NCBI GenBank assembly: GCA_016987375.1
Contig: PJRA01000198.1
Span: 1,281,202 to 1,301,565, forward strand
DNA: 20,364 nt
Reading direction: 5' to 3'
DNA from: Brachionus koreanus
Taxonomy: Eukaryota; Rotifera; Eurotatoria; Ploima; Brachionidae
Shown here: positions 7,364 to 18,623 of the stretch, one piece after another
Position numbering within the stretch: the first letter of the stretch is position 1
How the letters are laid out: every line of letters begins with the position of its first letter
The notes under the pieces: generated by a model
The model's database searches: none
What the model was told of the DNA's origin: nothing
What the model saw: only the letters and a program-made list of their open reading frames with translations
Program-made: the position numbers and the translations under genes

Positions 7364-9340
7364 ATTCGAGTAAAATTTCCCCTCTATTTGAAAACTTATA
7401 CCCGAATTTTTTTTTCTGCCTTTTAAACCTTTTCAAATAATATTTGATTCCTGTTCAGTTGCTCATTAGCACCCAATTCATTAAAGAGAGATCAAATCGC
7501 CTCGACAAGAAAATTTTTTTTGACTGACTGACAGAGAAGCACCAAGTTTTTTTTTCTCATTAAACGATGTAGTTATTTCAGCTTACAACAAAAAAAGAAA
7601 AAAAAAAAGAAACAAAAAAGTTGCTTAAAATTATTTTATTTTAAATGAAATTATAGAAAAGAGGAATTATCGATTTTTTGGTGTAATGAAATGAAATATA
7701 ATTCTGATTGGTTTTAGAGTTGTACAAAGTGGCCTGAAAAATATTTTAAGTTTACTTTATGATAAACTTGAAGCGAATAGAAAAAATTCATTTAGATTTT
7801 AGCCTACCAATAATCAAGATTTTCTAAACCAGAGAAAATAATATTGCCGACTTGATTTTAGTCGACAATTGTATTGACAAAATCGATAATTTTCATGCTA
7901 AAACTTGCCACTATCACAAGGTATGCTTTAATTAATAAATAATGCTACACTAGCAGCTTAGCTCTCGATTTTCTAGTTTTCAATTCAGGAAATAAAACAA
8001 CTATTGAAATAGAAAATGAATTTTTTTATTTTTGTTAATTTCTAATGCATGGGCCAACGTTTTTATAGCTTAATTAGACTAACTTGTTGAAATTCCTGGA
8101 AATTATTAGCACATAAGGTTGAGAATTAAATGGAAATTTTTGATGACAAAAGTGTGCCGTGTATCGAGAGTTATTTGTTTGATTCTTGAATTACTGATAA
8201 GTAAAATGATAAGTATGTTTGTTTTGGATGCTTCGGGGAATAGAAAAACTAGTAATGAACAAAATGAAAATATTTTTTGTTTGAAAAATATCTCAAATTT
8301 TTAATGAATCTGAAAGAAAACAAAAAGAAGAAAAAGAAAGCCGAAATTTATTTTAAATACCTATGCGAGCTGCTTATTGAAAAAGAACTCGCTCTCTAGC
8401 TCTTCATTAAGATTCCCCTGTCTATTTCAGTATGACACGGAAATTCCTTAACTTGTTCACTTTTAAATTAGCGTTTTACTGTGCCGCTTATGAATACTCA
8501 GCAACGGGAAACTTTACGACTAAAATATGCCACTAACAGGTATTTCAAAGCCAGTCCAAGCTCTTGAAAACACTTATCTTGTCAGTTTAAATCACCGTTC
8601 ACTAATTAAACAATCAATTCTAACAAATAAATAATAATTTTTCCATTATTAAGGCTTTTAGCAATTAATTCATGTCAAAATTTTAGACTTATTTTTTAAG
8701 TGATAAATCTAAAAATATGCTTTCGAAATTATTCACATATTAAACAATTTTATTTTTTTTTAAAGAAAGAAAAAATAAGCTTCTTCTTGTCATCATTGAC
8801 TTGATCTTAAATAGACTTTGTTCAGTTTTATTCAGTCATTTTATTGCTAAATTAAAATAAAATGTTTAAGATTGATTTTATTTTCTGCTGTTATTTTAGT
8901 CCAAATCAACTCAATTGTTAAGCATTTTATTCAATTTTGAAAAAAAAATATCAACTGTTAATCTTAAACTCATGTGCATTTGAATCAATTCTGGACCTGG
9001 ACCATATGTACCAGCCTACGCATACAGCTATGGATATAATTATGGTGAACAAACAACAAGTTTTCATTTTGAATTTTTTAGAATATCTTTTATTTAATAA
9101 ACCGGTTTTACAATGTTTAATAATACTATTTGAAACAAGAGAAATATATGTTGAACATGAAAAATAACTCATAAATCTTCTTTTTAACAATAAATGTATT
9201 TACTTGTTTCAAAAAAAGTGAAAATTTTAATTTATAAATTCTATAAATTTTCTAAATCTAAAACAAAAAATAATCAATTTACACTGATATAAATTTATTT
9301 TCTTTTACCATTTATTTAAGTATATGTTATATCAAATAGA
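7364..9340. other. AT-rich upstream region, no supported gene
   Basis: Only short chance-length frames. Two mildly coding-like scraps are worth recording. One is a 34-codon ATG frame at 8432-8536 directly after a CTATTTCAG acceptor-like sequence. The other is a Gly/Tyr-rich 36-codon frame at 8987-9097 (PYVPAYAYSYGYNYGEQ) that lacks an acceptor or start. Neither is supported as a gene. The stretch probably holds 5' intron, promoter or enhancer sequence of the MYT1-like gene. Confidence 0.4.
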
Positions 9341-9348
9341 AAGAACAA

Positions 9349-9520
9349 CAAGACTGCTCAAAGATTTGCTCGACACTAAACCTGCTTAAGCTCTTTTTAT
9401 TAATTTTTATTACTTTTATTATATCACCATATTCATTATTATCATCATAATTAATAAAAGAAAGAAAGGAAGGACTAAGCTCCGTTACAAACTGCCGGGG
9501 TCTAAAGCTAAATTAAAATA
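9349..9520 (+). mobile_element. SINE-like repeat, copy A
   Basis: The 5' part (9349-9378) reads CAAGACTGCTCAAAGATTTG then CTCGACACTA, closely matching copy D at 12757. The 3' part (9462-9520) has GAAAGGAAGGACTAAGCTCC then GTTACAAACTGCCGGGGTCT, the family's signature block. Between them is an AT-rich ATTATTATCATC-type expansion absent from the other copies. The promoter-like GGTTC block is decayed to GGGTCTAAAGC. Confidence 0.6.
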
Positions 9521-9529
9521 ATACAAGCG

Positions 9530-10126
9530 AATATAGCATTGATTTGAGTCAATTTTTTTTAAAGAAATGTTTTCTAATGAAATAAATCTTTTGTTCAATT
9601 GAATGAGTTATTTTTCTAACATAAAAATGATAAATTTCTTTTAAAGATACAAAAAAAAGGAAATATCAATCTGCAATGGTTTTAGGCAAATTTAAATTTC
9701 CTTTTAAACAAAATATTTACAACTTACGAAAAATTCAGTTGTTATTGTGAGAAATTAAGAAATCCTAAAGAAATAATTGAATGATCATATTTTGATTGAT
9801 ATACATAAAGAAATCTTAATTGACACCGCTTTTAGAGTTTTCATTGAAATAATTAAATAAAAGTCTAGTTTTAAAATATATAGCGTGGCATTCGAACAGT
9901 TCATTTTTTTTAAAAGCATCTAATTCCTTACCATTTTCCTTTGACTTGCTTTATAATTTTATATAAATTAGGCCTAATTTGAAAAATAATATTAATTTGA
10001 AACGAAAAAATTGTTAAATCAAAATTTATAATCTTAAATTTTCTCATTTAAAAGTAGTCAAAAAATTTTAGAGAATAAAATCTTTAAGGTTTTAATTACT
10101 TTTATCAAAGCCATATAAAATATCCA
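9530..10126. other. AT-rich spacer, nothing recognised
   Basis: Low-complexity AT-rich DNA between two SINE-like copies, without supported genes or RNA genes. Confidence 0.5.
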
Positions 10127-10208
10127 ATTATTTATTTATTTGGAGAATAATTATTTAGGCGGAACCTTGGCTGGTTGTAATGGAGACTAAGTCCTTCCTT
10201 TCAGTCAC
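10127..10208 (-). mobile_element. SINE-like repeat, copy B
   Basis: On the minus strand this reads CTGAAAGGAAGGACTTAGTC, TCCATTACAACCAGCC, AAGGTTCCGCC (decayed B-box-like block) and ends in an AAATAAATAAAT tail near 10130. It shares the signature GAAAGGAAGGACT block and the layout of copies A, C and D. The 5' part is missing or unrecognisable. Confidence 0.65.
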
Positions 10209-12459
10209 ATGATTAAGTTTTGAAACCTTAAAAATAAAGCTAAATGTTAAATAAATTTAATTTTAGATTTCTAATTTTTTTTATTCTAAGTGAATGTAAA
10301 AAAAAATGAAAAATAACTTTATTAAAGAAGCTCTTAAGGGTGTAATTTTTAAAATGATTAACTTAGAAAATGAATTAGCTTTCATAGAGTGATAAGTCAA
10401 AAATTTTTTAAAAGCCTTAAAAATCATTGTCTTTCTTCTACGTATTATTTAACTTTTATGGTATCAAATTTTATTTAAGTATGGATGTCAATTTAAGAAG
10501 CATTGAGCTATGTTCACTAGCTAGTCTATAGTATGCGCATTTTGGTTTTATAAGCCGAAAGTTTTATCCTGAAACTTGCGTTTGAAGCTTCCTGTGATAC
10601 ATTGTTCAATGAAGCAGACAAGAATAAGTCAAGTCAATCAAATACTAAATGATCTAAAGAGAAAATTATGTCCCTCTAATTTCTAATTGACTGGTCAAAT
10701 CAGTTCAATTAATTACAAAACTTCTATATGCAAATACCTAAACGCTTTCTAACCCTCTTAATTTTTATTATTTACTGTGAAGCTGTGAAGAAACTATTCT
10801 ACGAACAAAACTGCACAGAACAAAATCACAAACAAAAGTAGTATAATTTGTCGTAAATCTAGCAGTTAAAGTAGAAATTGCTCACTGCTGCAATTTGATA
10901 AATTAAAATCAGTTATCATACAAATAAAACCAAATAATCAACTTCCTCTTTAGAATAAAAGTCAACATAATTAATCTTTCTCATTTGCCAATCAGTCACG
11001 ATTTAAATTAGAAAAAAAAATTAAAACTTTTTATTGGAAAAGTTTATCGATTATAATTTGAGCGCAAAAAAAGTCTAATTGGCTATATTGATTGATCCAT
11101 GAACAAAATAGTTAAATAAAAAAAAATAAAAAATAAGCCAATTGTTTTTTATTTTTGATAATAACAAACTTTGAGAGCATAAACAATGGTTTTTTTTTTT
11201 TCAAATTTTATTAACAAGATAACTCTGAGAACTTAAGTAGATTTAGAGAAAATAATTTAATAATAATCTTTAAAAAATTAGACTTGATATTTTAGTTTTT
11301 TTTCTAAGCACCTATTAATAAGCATTGACGTGTAATTAGAATTTCAAGTCAATAGTTTAAAAGAGTATTTGACTCGTTAGAACGAGTCCACTTAAATCTA
11401 GACCAAAAGTTATCAATAGCTCACCTGAATTATTGCATTCGAAAATCAATAGTACTTATTCGCTTCAGTGGATTAATCTCAAGACTTAAATTGTCAATTT
11501 GTTGTCAATAATTGTGTTGGTGAGAGTGATGTGGGAAAATAAGTCACTGTAAACAAAGTTTTCAGGACTAGAAAAGTAACTTCCTCGATAAATTCATTTC
11601 TTTTCGACTTAGAAGAATAGCACAAGTCGAACAGGTGTCTAATTGATTTAATAGCAGTTTGCTCTCTGCTTACATTGTTCTCTATCCGATTCTTTCATTT
11701 CCTTCATTCAAACACAATAATCGCTTCGATTTAAATCCAACAAAAAAAAAAACCTGCTCACTCCGGGAACGTCTTTTATACTTTTCTCTAATCTCAAATT
11801 ATAATCATTTTTGATGTTCACAAAAGTAAAAATTAATGCGAACAAATTATGTCTTTTTGATCTAGCTTAAAATATATTTAATTAAAATACCCTTATTTTT
11901 TAATATCTAATTATGAATACAACTATAATAGGCTTATGCTGCTTTAGTCATTTGAAACTTAGCAAAATTTGAATTGACAGTTTTTTTTAATGCATATTTT
12001 TAGAAAAAAAAAAGTAGTTAAAATAAAATTTTGTTTGTTTGACCACTCAACCCTCTTTCAATTTCAATAAATACCTAAATATTTATTAGACTCTTTAAAA
12101 ATAAACTGAGAAGGAATAAAAATTGATTCAACTCGAGTCTGATTTTAGATTTTTTTAATGATAAAAAAAATTTTCTATTTTATTTTGGCTAGTTTTTAAC
12201 TACCATTATAAATAATAAAAAAAATTTAAAAATTAATTAGATGACTATTAACACCAGTTTACAGTGATGCTTTTAAATATTTTTGTTGCTTTTTTAGACC
12301 ACCTAATTTTTTAATTTGTCTGCCGAGACATATTTTTAAACGCAATATTGATTTAAAATCATAAATTTTAGTTAGACTGAATTTTTAATCTGAATAATTA
12401 AAAAAAAATTAAATGAACATATTTTCATTAAAAAAAGTGAGTCCAAATAATATTATTTT
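10209..12459. other. Long AT-rich stretch, possible intron or regulatory DNA
   Basis: No supported gene. A somewhat less AT-rich patch at about 11340-11760 contains a consensus minus-strand splice donor (CAG/GTGAGC) with its exon side ending at 11425, a candidate 5' untranslated exon of the MYT1-like gene. A frame at 10480-10600 has peptide-like pieces (NLRSIELCSLASL, FISRKFYPETC) but several stops. Confidence 0.35.
11419..11427 (-). promoter_or_regulatory. Second candidate splice donor of a 5' exon
   Basis: The minus strand reads CAG/GTGAGC with the exon side ending at 11425, again pointing toward the MYT1-like gene about 4 kb away. The sequence leading into it is not clearly coding. It could mark an alternative first exon. 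Confidence 0.25.
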
Positions 12460-12530
12460 ATTATATTTAAAATAAAGTTTGGGTTATTAACACTGACAGT
12501 TTGGAATAGAACTTAGTCCTTCCTTTCAGC
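12460..12530 (-). mobile_element. SINE-like repeat, copy C
   Basis: The minus strand reads GGCTGAAAGGAAGGACTAAG, TTCTATTCCAAACTGTCAG, then AACCCAAACTTTATTTTAAA. It aligns with copy D through GGACTAAGTT, TTCCAAA and AACCCAAACT(A/T)TATTTTAA. The B-box-like GGTTCAA is changed to GTTAATA here. Only the 3' half of the unit is present. Confidence 0.65.
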
Positions 12531-12706
12531 CAAATGTACTTATTCATCAAAAATTATAAGAAATTTTAAAGTTAAAAAATAGTGATATAAAAATAAATGC
12601 TAATAAAAAGCTTCTTTTTTATATGATAAAAAAGCTGGTGATTTAGTCATTTCAAGAAGAAAAAATAATATTTCCATTCAAATAATATATATACTGAATT
12701 TTTTAT

Positions 12707-12730
12707 AAACAATAATAATAATAATATTTA
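12707..12730. repeat. (AAT)n microsatellite
   Basis: A short run of AAT units (AATAATAATAATAATAAT) just left of SINE-like copy D. It may be ordinary slippage or part of the insertion target. Confidence 0.7.
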
Positions 12731-12756
12731 GATTCAACAAGAGACCTGTGCAATAT

Positions 12757-12892
12757 CAAGGCTACTTAAAAGTTTGCTACCCAGTTAGTCTGGTGTTTCT
12801 TCATGCGACTGAAATAAAGGACTAAGTTGCTTTCCAAAGAGCTAGGTTCAAACCCAAACTATATTTTAACTCAAACAAATAAATAAAAGGAA
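12757..12892 (+). mobile_element. SINE-like repeat, copy D (most complete)
   Basis: The best-preserved copy. It starts CAAGGCTACTTAAAAGTTTG, has an A-box-like GTTAGTCTGGTG at about 12784-12795, the family block ACTGAAATAAAGGACTAAG, and GGTTCAAACCC at 12845-12855, a good match to the RNA polymerase III B box. A-to-B spacing of about 60 bases fits a tRNA-derived promoter. It ends with a CAAACAAATAAATAAAAGG tail. Compared with copies A-C, the GAAAGGAAGG block has lost a few bases. No cloverleaf can be drawn with confidence, so this is a tRNA-derived SINE rather than a tRNA gene. Confidence 0.65.
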
Positions 12893-15800
12893 ATTTGTGG
12901 AGTGAGAATAGACATAGTTTCTCAATGATAGCTTTATTTCTGTAAAAAAAGTCTTCATTAAATAATAAACTCAGCCAGGTTCATTCATATTCTAAACTCG
13001 ATTAATTATTATTCATTTTTTAATTAAAATAAAAAAAATATTTCAAATTTAATTTTTTAATGTATTACTTTAATTTTATACTTATTTTTAATACTTTATT
13101 TTACTATATTGAAAATCTCCTTTTGGCGTTTATTAAATTAAATAGAATAGAATTAAAAAACCTTTTAAATGAATCTAAAATTTGTTTAAGGAATGTTGAT
13201 GAAAAAAGAAAGCCTGTGAGATGAAATATTTTTGCTAATTTGAGTACTTGTGACGAGGCCTCAAGTTTTGCCAAAATTCCACGAGTTAAAATATTCTCTG
13301 CACTGCAAGTAAGAAGACGTTCATGTACAATCAAAATAATATTGATCTAGCTAAACTAGTATTTTAAAATTTCCCTTTTTCCTTTATGATCAAAGCATAA
13401 AGGAGAATAACTAATGAAATAAATTTAAACCCTAAGTAACTTTGTTCCATGTTAATTAGTTTCCTGTTTAAGCTTATTTATTAAGAAAACAAAAATCAAC
13501 TAATTCAAAAAGGAAGTATTAAAGTTTATCTTAGATTATACGACACATAAAACACACAAAAATACACATACACACAAGAAATAAATCATGCCATCCAAAC
13601 AAGAACAAGTTTGATTGATTGATGGATTCAAAAGTCAGCCAAATAGAAATAAGCAGCAATTTTCAGCACTTGGTGTAATATTCTAGTTCCTTAATTAAGT
13701 TACTTTTAATTTTAACAAAATAAAAATATAATTAGTAGATGATGAGATGGCTTATTAGAAATAATCAATAAAACATGATATATTCAACTTATTTTGAACA
13801 TATCTTATTATTTTGCTTTCAATCAAAGTCCGAAATTGTGATCACGAAATCAAAAAGTATCAATAGCATGTTCGTGATGATAATCCTTCCATAAGTCGAG
13901 TGGAATTTAGAATTTAAAAAATAGAAAAAAAGAGTTCTTCATTTAATTACCGTTAATTATGGTTTACTAATTTCAAAAATGGAATATTAAAGCAAAGACA
14001 TATGCAGGTAATAACAACTACTTTGCTTAAGTTTAAGCGCAGATGCATAAAGTACTAATTTCCCTAAGTTGTAATTTAGAAAACGAATTAAATATTTAAT
14101 CCGTCTTTTGGCAAATTTGTAAATGTAAGCAGAAAATTTTCTGTTCGAATGAATCAATTGATTAAATTTTATTTAGAATAAAAATAGTCTAGGCAATTAA
14201 AAATAAAATTTATTTTGAATAATAAAAAAATTTCAGCTTTAATTTTTTTAATTGACTCTTGTTTGGTAGAGGAAAAAAATCAAAAATAATTTTCTCCCTA
14301 TGCTCATCTTAATAAATGTAAAGTTATGTTTTGGTTGCAAAATCTTGAAAATTTGGCTTAAAAACAAATGAAAAATAATTTATTTAACAATAAATCTAAA
14401 TAAATCTAAATCGAGCAATAAATACCAATGAGAGAAACCTAAAACTGATATTGAAGTATCTTTTTAAATTTTACTTGACAAGAAAAAAATGAATTTAAAC
14501 AAAAAAAAATATCGATTGGAAGCAAGAAAACAAAAAGAAGAAAATTTATGTCGTCTCTCTTTTTAACTTACCTGAGAATTAAAGAAAAAATTCCAACGGA
14601 GGTTTTGAAAGATTAAAATTTTATTTTAATTGAAATTTGAAGATATTTTTTTCTTTATGACAAGTTATCTTATAAAAAGGATTTTTGTCACCAGAGATCG
14701 GCAAAATATCTAAAAAAAACAAAATTTAATTAATCTAAAAGAATATTTATTTTGAAAATAAATTCAACACGGTTTTGAAATAAAATGATTCCATTTGAAA
14801 TTTTTAATTTAAGTATAGATTTCATTTGAAGCTGATTTTAATCTTCTCGATTTGTCATTTAAACAATAAGTGATTGAAAAAATTATTTGATTTAGAAACA
14901 AGAAAATAGATCCACTAGTTAGACTGAATTCGATTGAAATTTAAATCCTAATGACGTCTGAATTTAAATTAAAATTAACAGCCACTTAAGGTATATGCTT
15001 TTACTTAGATAACTGAAATAGTTGAATGAAATTAAACTCCTGTTTCTTGAGTCGTTTTTTGTTCCATTCATTCACTAAATAGCCTGTCCCTGCGGATATT
15101 TCGGAAATAAAATTTTCGTTTTCAATCCTAATTATTATTAAAATTCGTAAATTTTTAAACTAAATTAAATGGAATCAAATATCTTTGTTTTGATTCATGT
15201 TTTAAACAAATTATTATTTTCAGTGAGATTTGATCTATTGTATTTATTTTTTTTTCCTATTTTGTATTTCAATTATACTTAAAGTCGAATTAAAAGCTTA
15301 GAAATAAAATTAAATCTAATAGAATACAATGTGTGTGTGTCTATGTGTTTTTTTTTCTGGATTTTCATTTATAATAAAAATATTCATATTAAAATTAAAA
15401 TTTAAACACCTTAAAAACACTCAATAAAATATTTGACTTTTGAAATTTATTTATTTTTTAAATTAAATTTATCATTATTGGTGCTTTGAAGGCGAATGAT
15501 TAAATTTGAAGTCACATAACACTCTGTAGTTAAGCACCCAGCTTTATCTTTTTAGTTAGATGTTCAAAATTTTGTTTTACAACGAGCAGTTCTAAGCATG
15601 AAACAATTCTTTACTGAAATTAAAAAAAAATGAAAATAAAAATAAAATGATGTTTAAAAATTGATTTTTGAATTAGATTTATATAAATAGAAAAAAATTT
15701 AAAATAATTTTGTTTTAATTGTTTTTCAAAGATGTTCACTTTGAAAACGAGTCTTTTAAATACTTGAAAATTTTTTTCTCCTTTTTTTGAATTTGTCCCG

Positions 15801-16780
15801 CAAAACGAGACTAATAATTTTTATCAATTTGATCCAAATTATGGCCAAGTATGTTCGAAACAAAAAATTATATTTAGAAATACCTAGAGTTGATCGAAGA
15901 TCAAAGCAGAGTATTTAATATTGTTTTTGTTTTTTTTGAAAAGCAAAACCAGTAGATTTCACTGAAATATCTCGAGGCCATAGAAATTAAGTTTGCTTGA
16001 TAAAATTCTCAATTAGAATAATCTGCAAATTGCGGTTAAGATTTTGAGTGATGAAAAACCTTTGATCTACTCTAATCTTAGACATGCTTACAAAGATTTT
16101 AAGCATTTGTAAACAAGCTAATACCTTGCTATAATGAACGCAGCTAACGAGATCTCTTAAATTTCAAATCTTTGATCTATTACAGTAGCACAAGCAAATG
16201 ATGGTTATTCTAATCGCATCACATTTTTGTCAAGACGATTCGAAGCGCTATAGGCCATGAATCTCAAGTGGTCTTTTTTTACAATTAAATATTTTCAATC
16301 AAGTTATATGCTTGATTTAAACAACTAGTAATAATTATAATTCTTTCTTTCTTATTTTTTTACTATTAAATTTGACATATCTTCTAGTTGAAGTGAATCA
16401 TAAGTTAATAGGTGATAATTATTTAAAGTAAAATAAATTAAAATAAGAGACCAAAAATTTGTTTATTTATCAAAATAAAAATAAAAAAAAAATTTCGTTT
16501 AAAAATTCTCAATAGATGCAAAATGAATCAGTAAAATAAATTTTAAAATAATAAAACGTTTGATTGAAAAAAAAAATAAAATCTTCTGAAATAGCACATT
16601 GTATTTCATTTTTTAAATTCCCTTGAATTTTATTTGAAATAAAAGTTAAAAATATCTCATCTGCTCTTAATGTCATATAATATAATTTTTTTTTAAATTT
16701 AAATAAATGAGAATAAATTGAAAAAAAAAAATATCAAGTTAATTTTTACAAATCATTTGAAAACTTCTGACCATATATTT
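12893..16780. other. Long AT-rich stretch, no supported gene
   Basis: Mostly simple A/T sequence. A consensus minus-strand donor (CAG/GTAAGT) ends a possible exon at 14572. A TATAAAAAGG lies on the plus strand at 14671-14680. A minus-strand open frame of 76 codons at 13104-13334 is within chance length. Scraps such as KILSDEKPLIYSNLRHAYKD near 16040-16100 may be decayed coding sequence but stops follow at once. A CA-rich run at 13550-13580 and a short TG run at 15331-15346 are simple repeats. Confidence 0.35.
14566..14574 (-). promoter_or_regulatory. Candidate splice donor of a distant 5' exon
   Basis: The minus strand reads CAG/GTAAGT, the full consensus, with the exon side ending at 14572. 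No open frame leads into it, so any exon would be untranslated. It lies about 7.2 kb upstream of the MYT1-like start and points toward it. Confidence 0.3.
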
Positions 16781-16789
16781 GACAACTAT

Positions 16790-16886
16790 TATACAATTAT
16801 GATTGCAAAAGTACTAAAATTCTATTTATAAAAAAATTTAGATAAATAAAATAATTAATTTCTAAACTTTTGCAACATACTGTATA
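16790..16886. mobile_element. 97-bp Tc1/mariner-type MITE
   Basis: The left end reads TATACAATTATGATTGCAAA followed by AGTACTAAAATT. The right end, on the minus strand, reads TATACAGTATGTTGCAAAAG followed by TTTAGAAATT. They match over about 30 bases with one 2-base gap. The flanking TA dinucleotides and a CAGT...GCAAAAGT terminus fit Tc1/mariner inverted repeats with TA target duplication. The interior is about 35 bases of A/T sequence with no coding capacity. Confidence 0.6.
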
Positions 16887-17269
16887 TGCTCTCTTTTTAT
16901 GGCTAAGTTAAAAATAGATTTCATAATATTGACCTTAAAAGTCATTAAGATCTTATTTTTTTGTCTATCAGTTGAATCAATTAGTTTTTTTAATAATTAT
17001 AAATGAAAAAGAGAGCAAAAAAATGATCATAATTAACAAAAATTTGCATTTTTTAAAAATTTCGATATTTTTTTAATTTAAAATTATTTAAAATCTTTTT
17101 AATTCTGAAACTTATTATATGTTAAAATAAACAGTATTGAATGCTCGCTTCATAATGATATGTTTTTATTATTTAATTCTAAAAAATTTTATAAAATGAA
17201 AATTTTTAAAAATTGGTATTGTTACGTCATTATTGTACACGATTTACTTTTGAAATTTAACAATTGTCA

Positions 17270-17660
17270 TACGAGCTTTCAGAAGAAGAAAGATTAAGGT
17301 AGACCAACCGTTCTTGATCAGAATGCTCTATGCTGAATGTAACCTCAAGGTTAGTAGTCGCCAACTATTAAATAACTTTACACATCACAATCGACCATTC
17401 AAGAAAAATCTTCTTTGTCCAAACGAAAGCTTGGTTTGTTTCTTCAAGATAAGGCTAGACCTTATATAGCAAGAAAAATGCCAAGAAAAGAAAAGTTCGA
17501 AGAGATCGAACATCTTCCTCATCCAGCATATGATTCTGATCTTTCTCATTCTGATTATCATCTTTTTAGCTCAATGGCTTATCAAATATCACCTTTCAAA
17601 TTTTGATCAAAACGTTAAAAATGCGCAATTTAGTTTTCAGAAATAACAATCCTTTTTCAA
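17270..17660 (+). pseudogene. Dead mariner (D34D) transposase with internal deletion
   Basis: The left part has GRPTVLDQNAL and, after a one-base shift, AECNLKVSSRQLLNNFTHH, matching the second helix-turn-helix of mariner transposases. It then jumps almost directly to the C-terminal catalytic segment: LFLQDKARPYIARK, HLPHPAYDSD and SHSDYHLFSSMA. These equal the mariner hallmarks HDNARPH, LPHPPYSPD and PSDYHLF. The second and third catalytic aspartates (codons at 17448 and 17553) remain 34 residues apart. The middle of the protein, with the WVPHEL motif and first aspartate, is missing, and stops and frameshifts break both sides; a weak continuation NFDQNVKNAQFSFQK runs to about 17645. Inactive. 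No inverted repeats could be assigned to it. Confidence 0.85.
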
Positions 17661-18016
17661 TAGTTAAAAAAATGCTATGTAATGTTACTAAAATTTAAAA
17701 ATGAGCAATAGAATCTAATTGCTTATTTAAAATTGTTTAGATTTTATTTTACACAATTATAACAAATTAGCAAAGGAATTCAAGATTTCAGATACTTTTT
17801 TCAATCAAACCTTAAAAATTGCAAACGAAGTTTATATTTGAAAAAAAATAGCAATATTTACTTTTAATTAAGAAGTCAAATAAAAATAATTATTTTAAAG
17901 AATCTCAATTACATCAACACAAAGATTGAAACATTTTTGTATGTTTATCATAGTAATCAATAAAAAAAATCAAAAACAATCAAGTTTGAATAAATATTAT
18001 ACGATAGCTATACGAA

Positions 18017-18623
18017 GGACTGGGTTGCTGCTCCTTATACACCGGGAGAATAAATCAATATGTCTACATGGATACACTAGGAAACAACCTAATCTCATCC
18101 GCAAAGCTTTTAATCGATTCTGAGCAAAAGTCGATTTTCCAAAAAGATGGTGCAGGTGCACATACTGGCAACTCGGTAAAAAACTGGTTTAGAGAGCATG
18201 ATTTTAGAGTTCTTCCATGGTGTCCAAGATCATCTGATCTAAATCCATCTATATATTAACCAAAAATTGTTGAATTATAGGATAACTTCAGTCAACCATT
18301 TAAAGCAATTGCTCCATGAAGAATGGTTGAAAATTCCGAGTGACATCTGTGTTGAAGCCTGTTTAGACTTATTTTGTGGGATGAATTAAAAATTTATTGC
18401 TTTATTGGAATCCGAATTTAATAACAAAAACAATGTTTTAAATACTAAGTAAAAACATGTTAGTGGTTTTATCTGCAATTAAGCTTACAAAAACTATAAG
18501 GACCAGAAAAATAAATCAGAGTGATGTCAAAACTTGGGTCTTAAAATCTGCGACAATTTGATTTTTTCAATGTAAAAACAAGTTGCCGCCTGCATAAAAG
18601 CAAAAGACGGTCGTAAAGCTTAA
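18017..18623 (+). pseudogene. Dead Tc1-like transposase, C-terminal half
   Basis: Starting at 18017 the frame gives GLGCCSLYTGRINQ and YVYMDTLGNNLISSAKLL, matching the Tc1 stretch before the second catalytic aspartate. Then follow SIFQKDGAGAHTGNSVKNWF and LPWCPRSSDLNPS, the Tc1 hallmarks FQQDNAPCHTA and LPWPAQSPDLNPIE. The second aspartate is the codon at 18146. Where the catalytic glutamate of DD34E is expected there is isoleucine, followed by a stop, so the active site is lost. After frameshifts, LLHEEWLKIPSDICVEAC matches the family's EEWNKIP segment, with a stop at 18387. A last piece, VAACIKAKDGRKA at 18582-18623, resembles the usual IKAKGG C-terminus. About 190 bases between these two pieces look inserted or scrambled. 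The first catalytic aspartate and the DNA-binding domain are absent. Confidence 0.85.

Noticed and set aside
8119..8304. 61-codon plus-strand frame
   Set aside because: Chance-length frame without motif or gene context.
8937..9190. Overlapping 76- and 79-codon frames on opposite strands
   Set aside because: Chance length, no supporting splice sites, no recognised motif; the Gly/Tyr-rich third frame there is short and lacks an acceptor or start.
12784..12856. Possible tRNA gene
   Set aside because: A- and B-box-like sequences are present, but no acceptor stem or anticodon arm can be paired and related copies occur nearby, so a SINE fits better.
9460..12860. Spaced repeats as a CRISPR-like array
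   Set aside because: Copies are widely and irregularly spaced, on both strands, divergent, and tailed with AAAT units, as SINEs are.
13104..13334. 76-codon minus-strand frame
   Set aside because: At this base composition about two frames this long are expected by chance in 20 kb on both strands. No family is recognised, although the opposite strand also has a peptide-like frame with one stop.
15331..15346. TG-rich run as a regulatory element
   Set aside because: A short simple repeat; no evidence of function.
17926..18123. 65-codon plus-strand frame
   Set aside because: Overlaps the Tc1-like pseudogene in the wrong frame.
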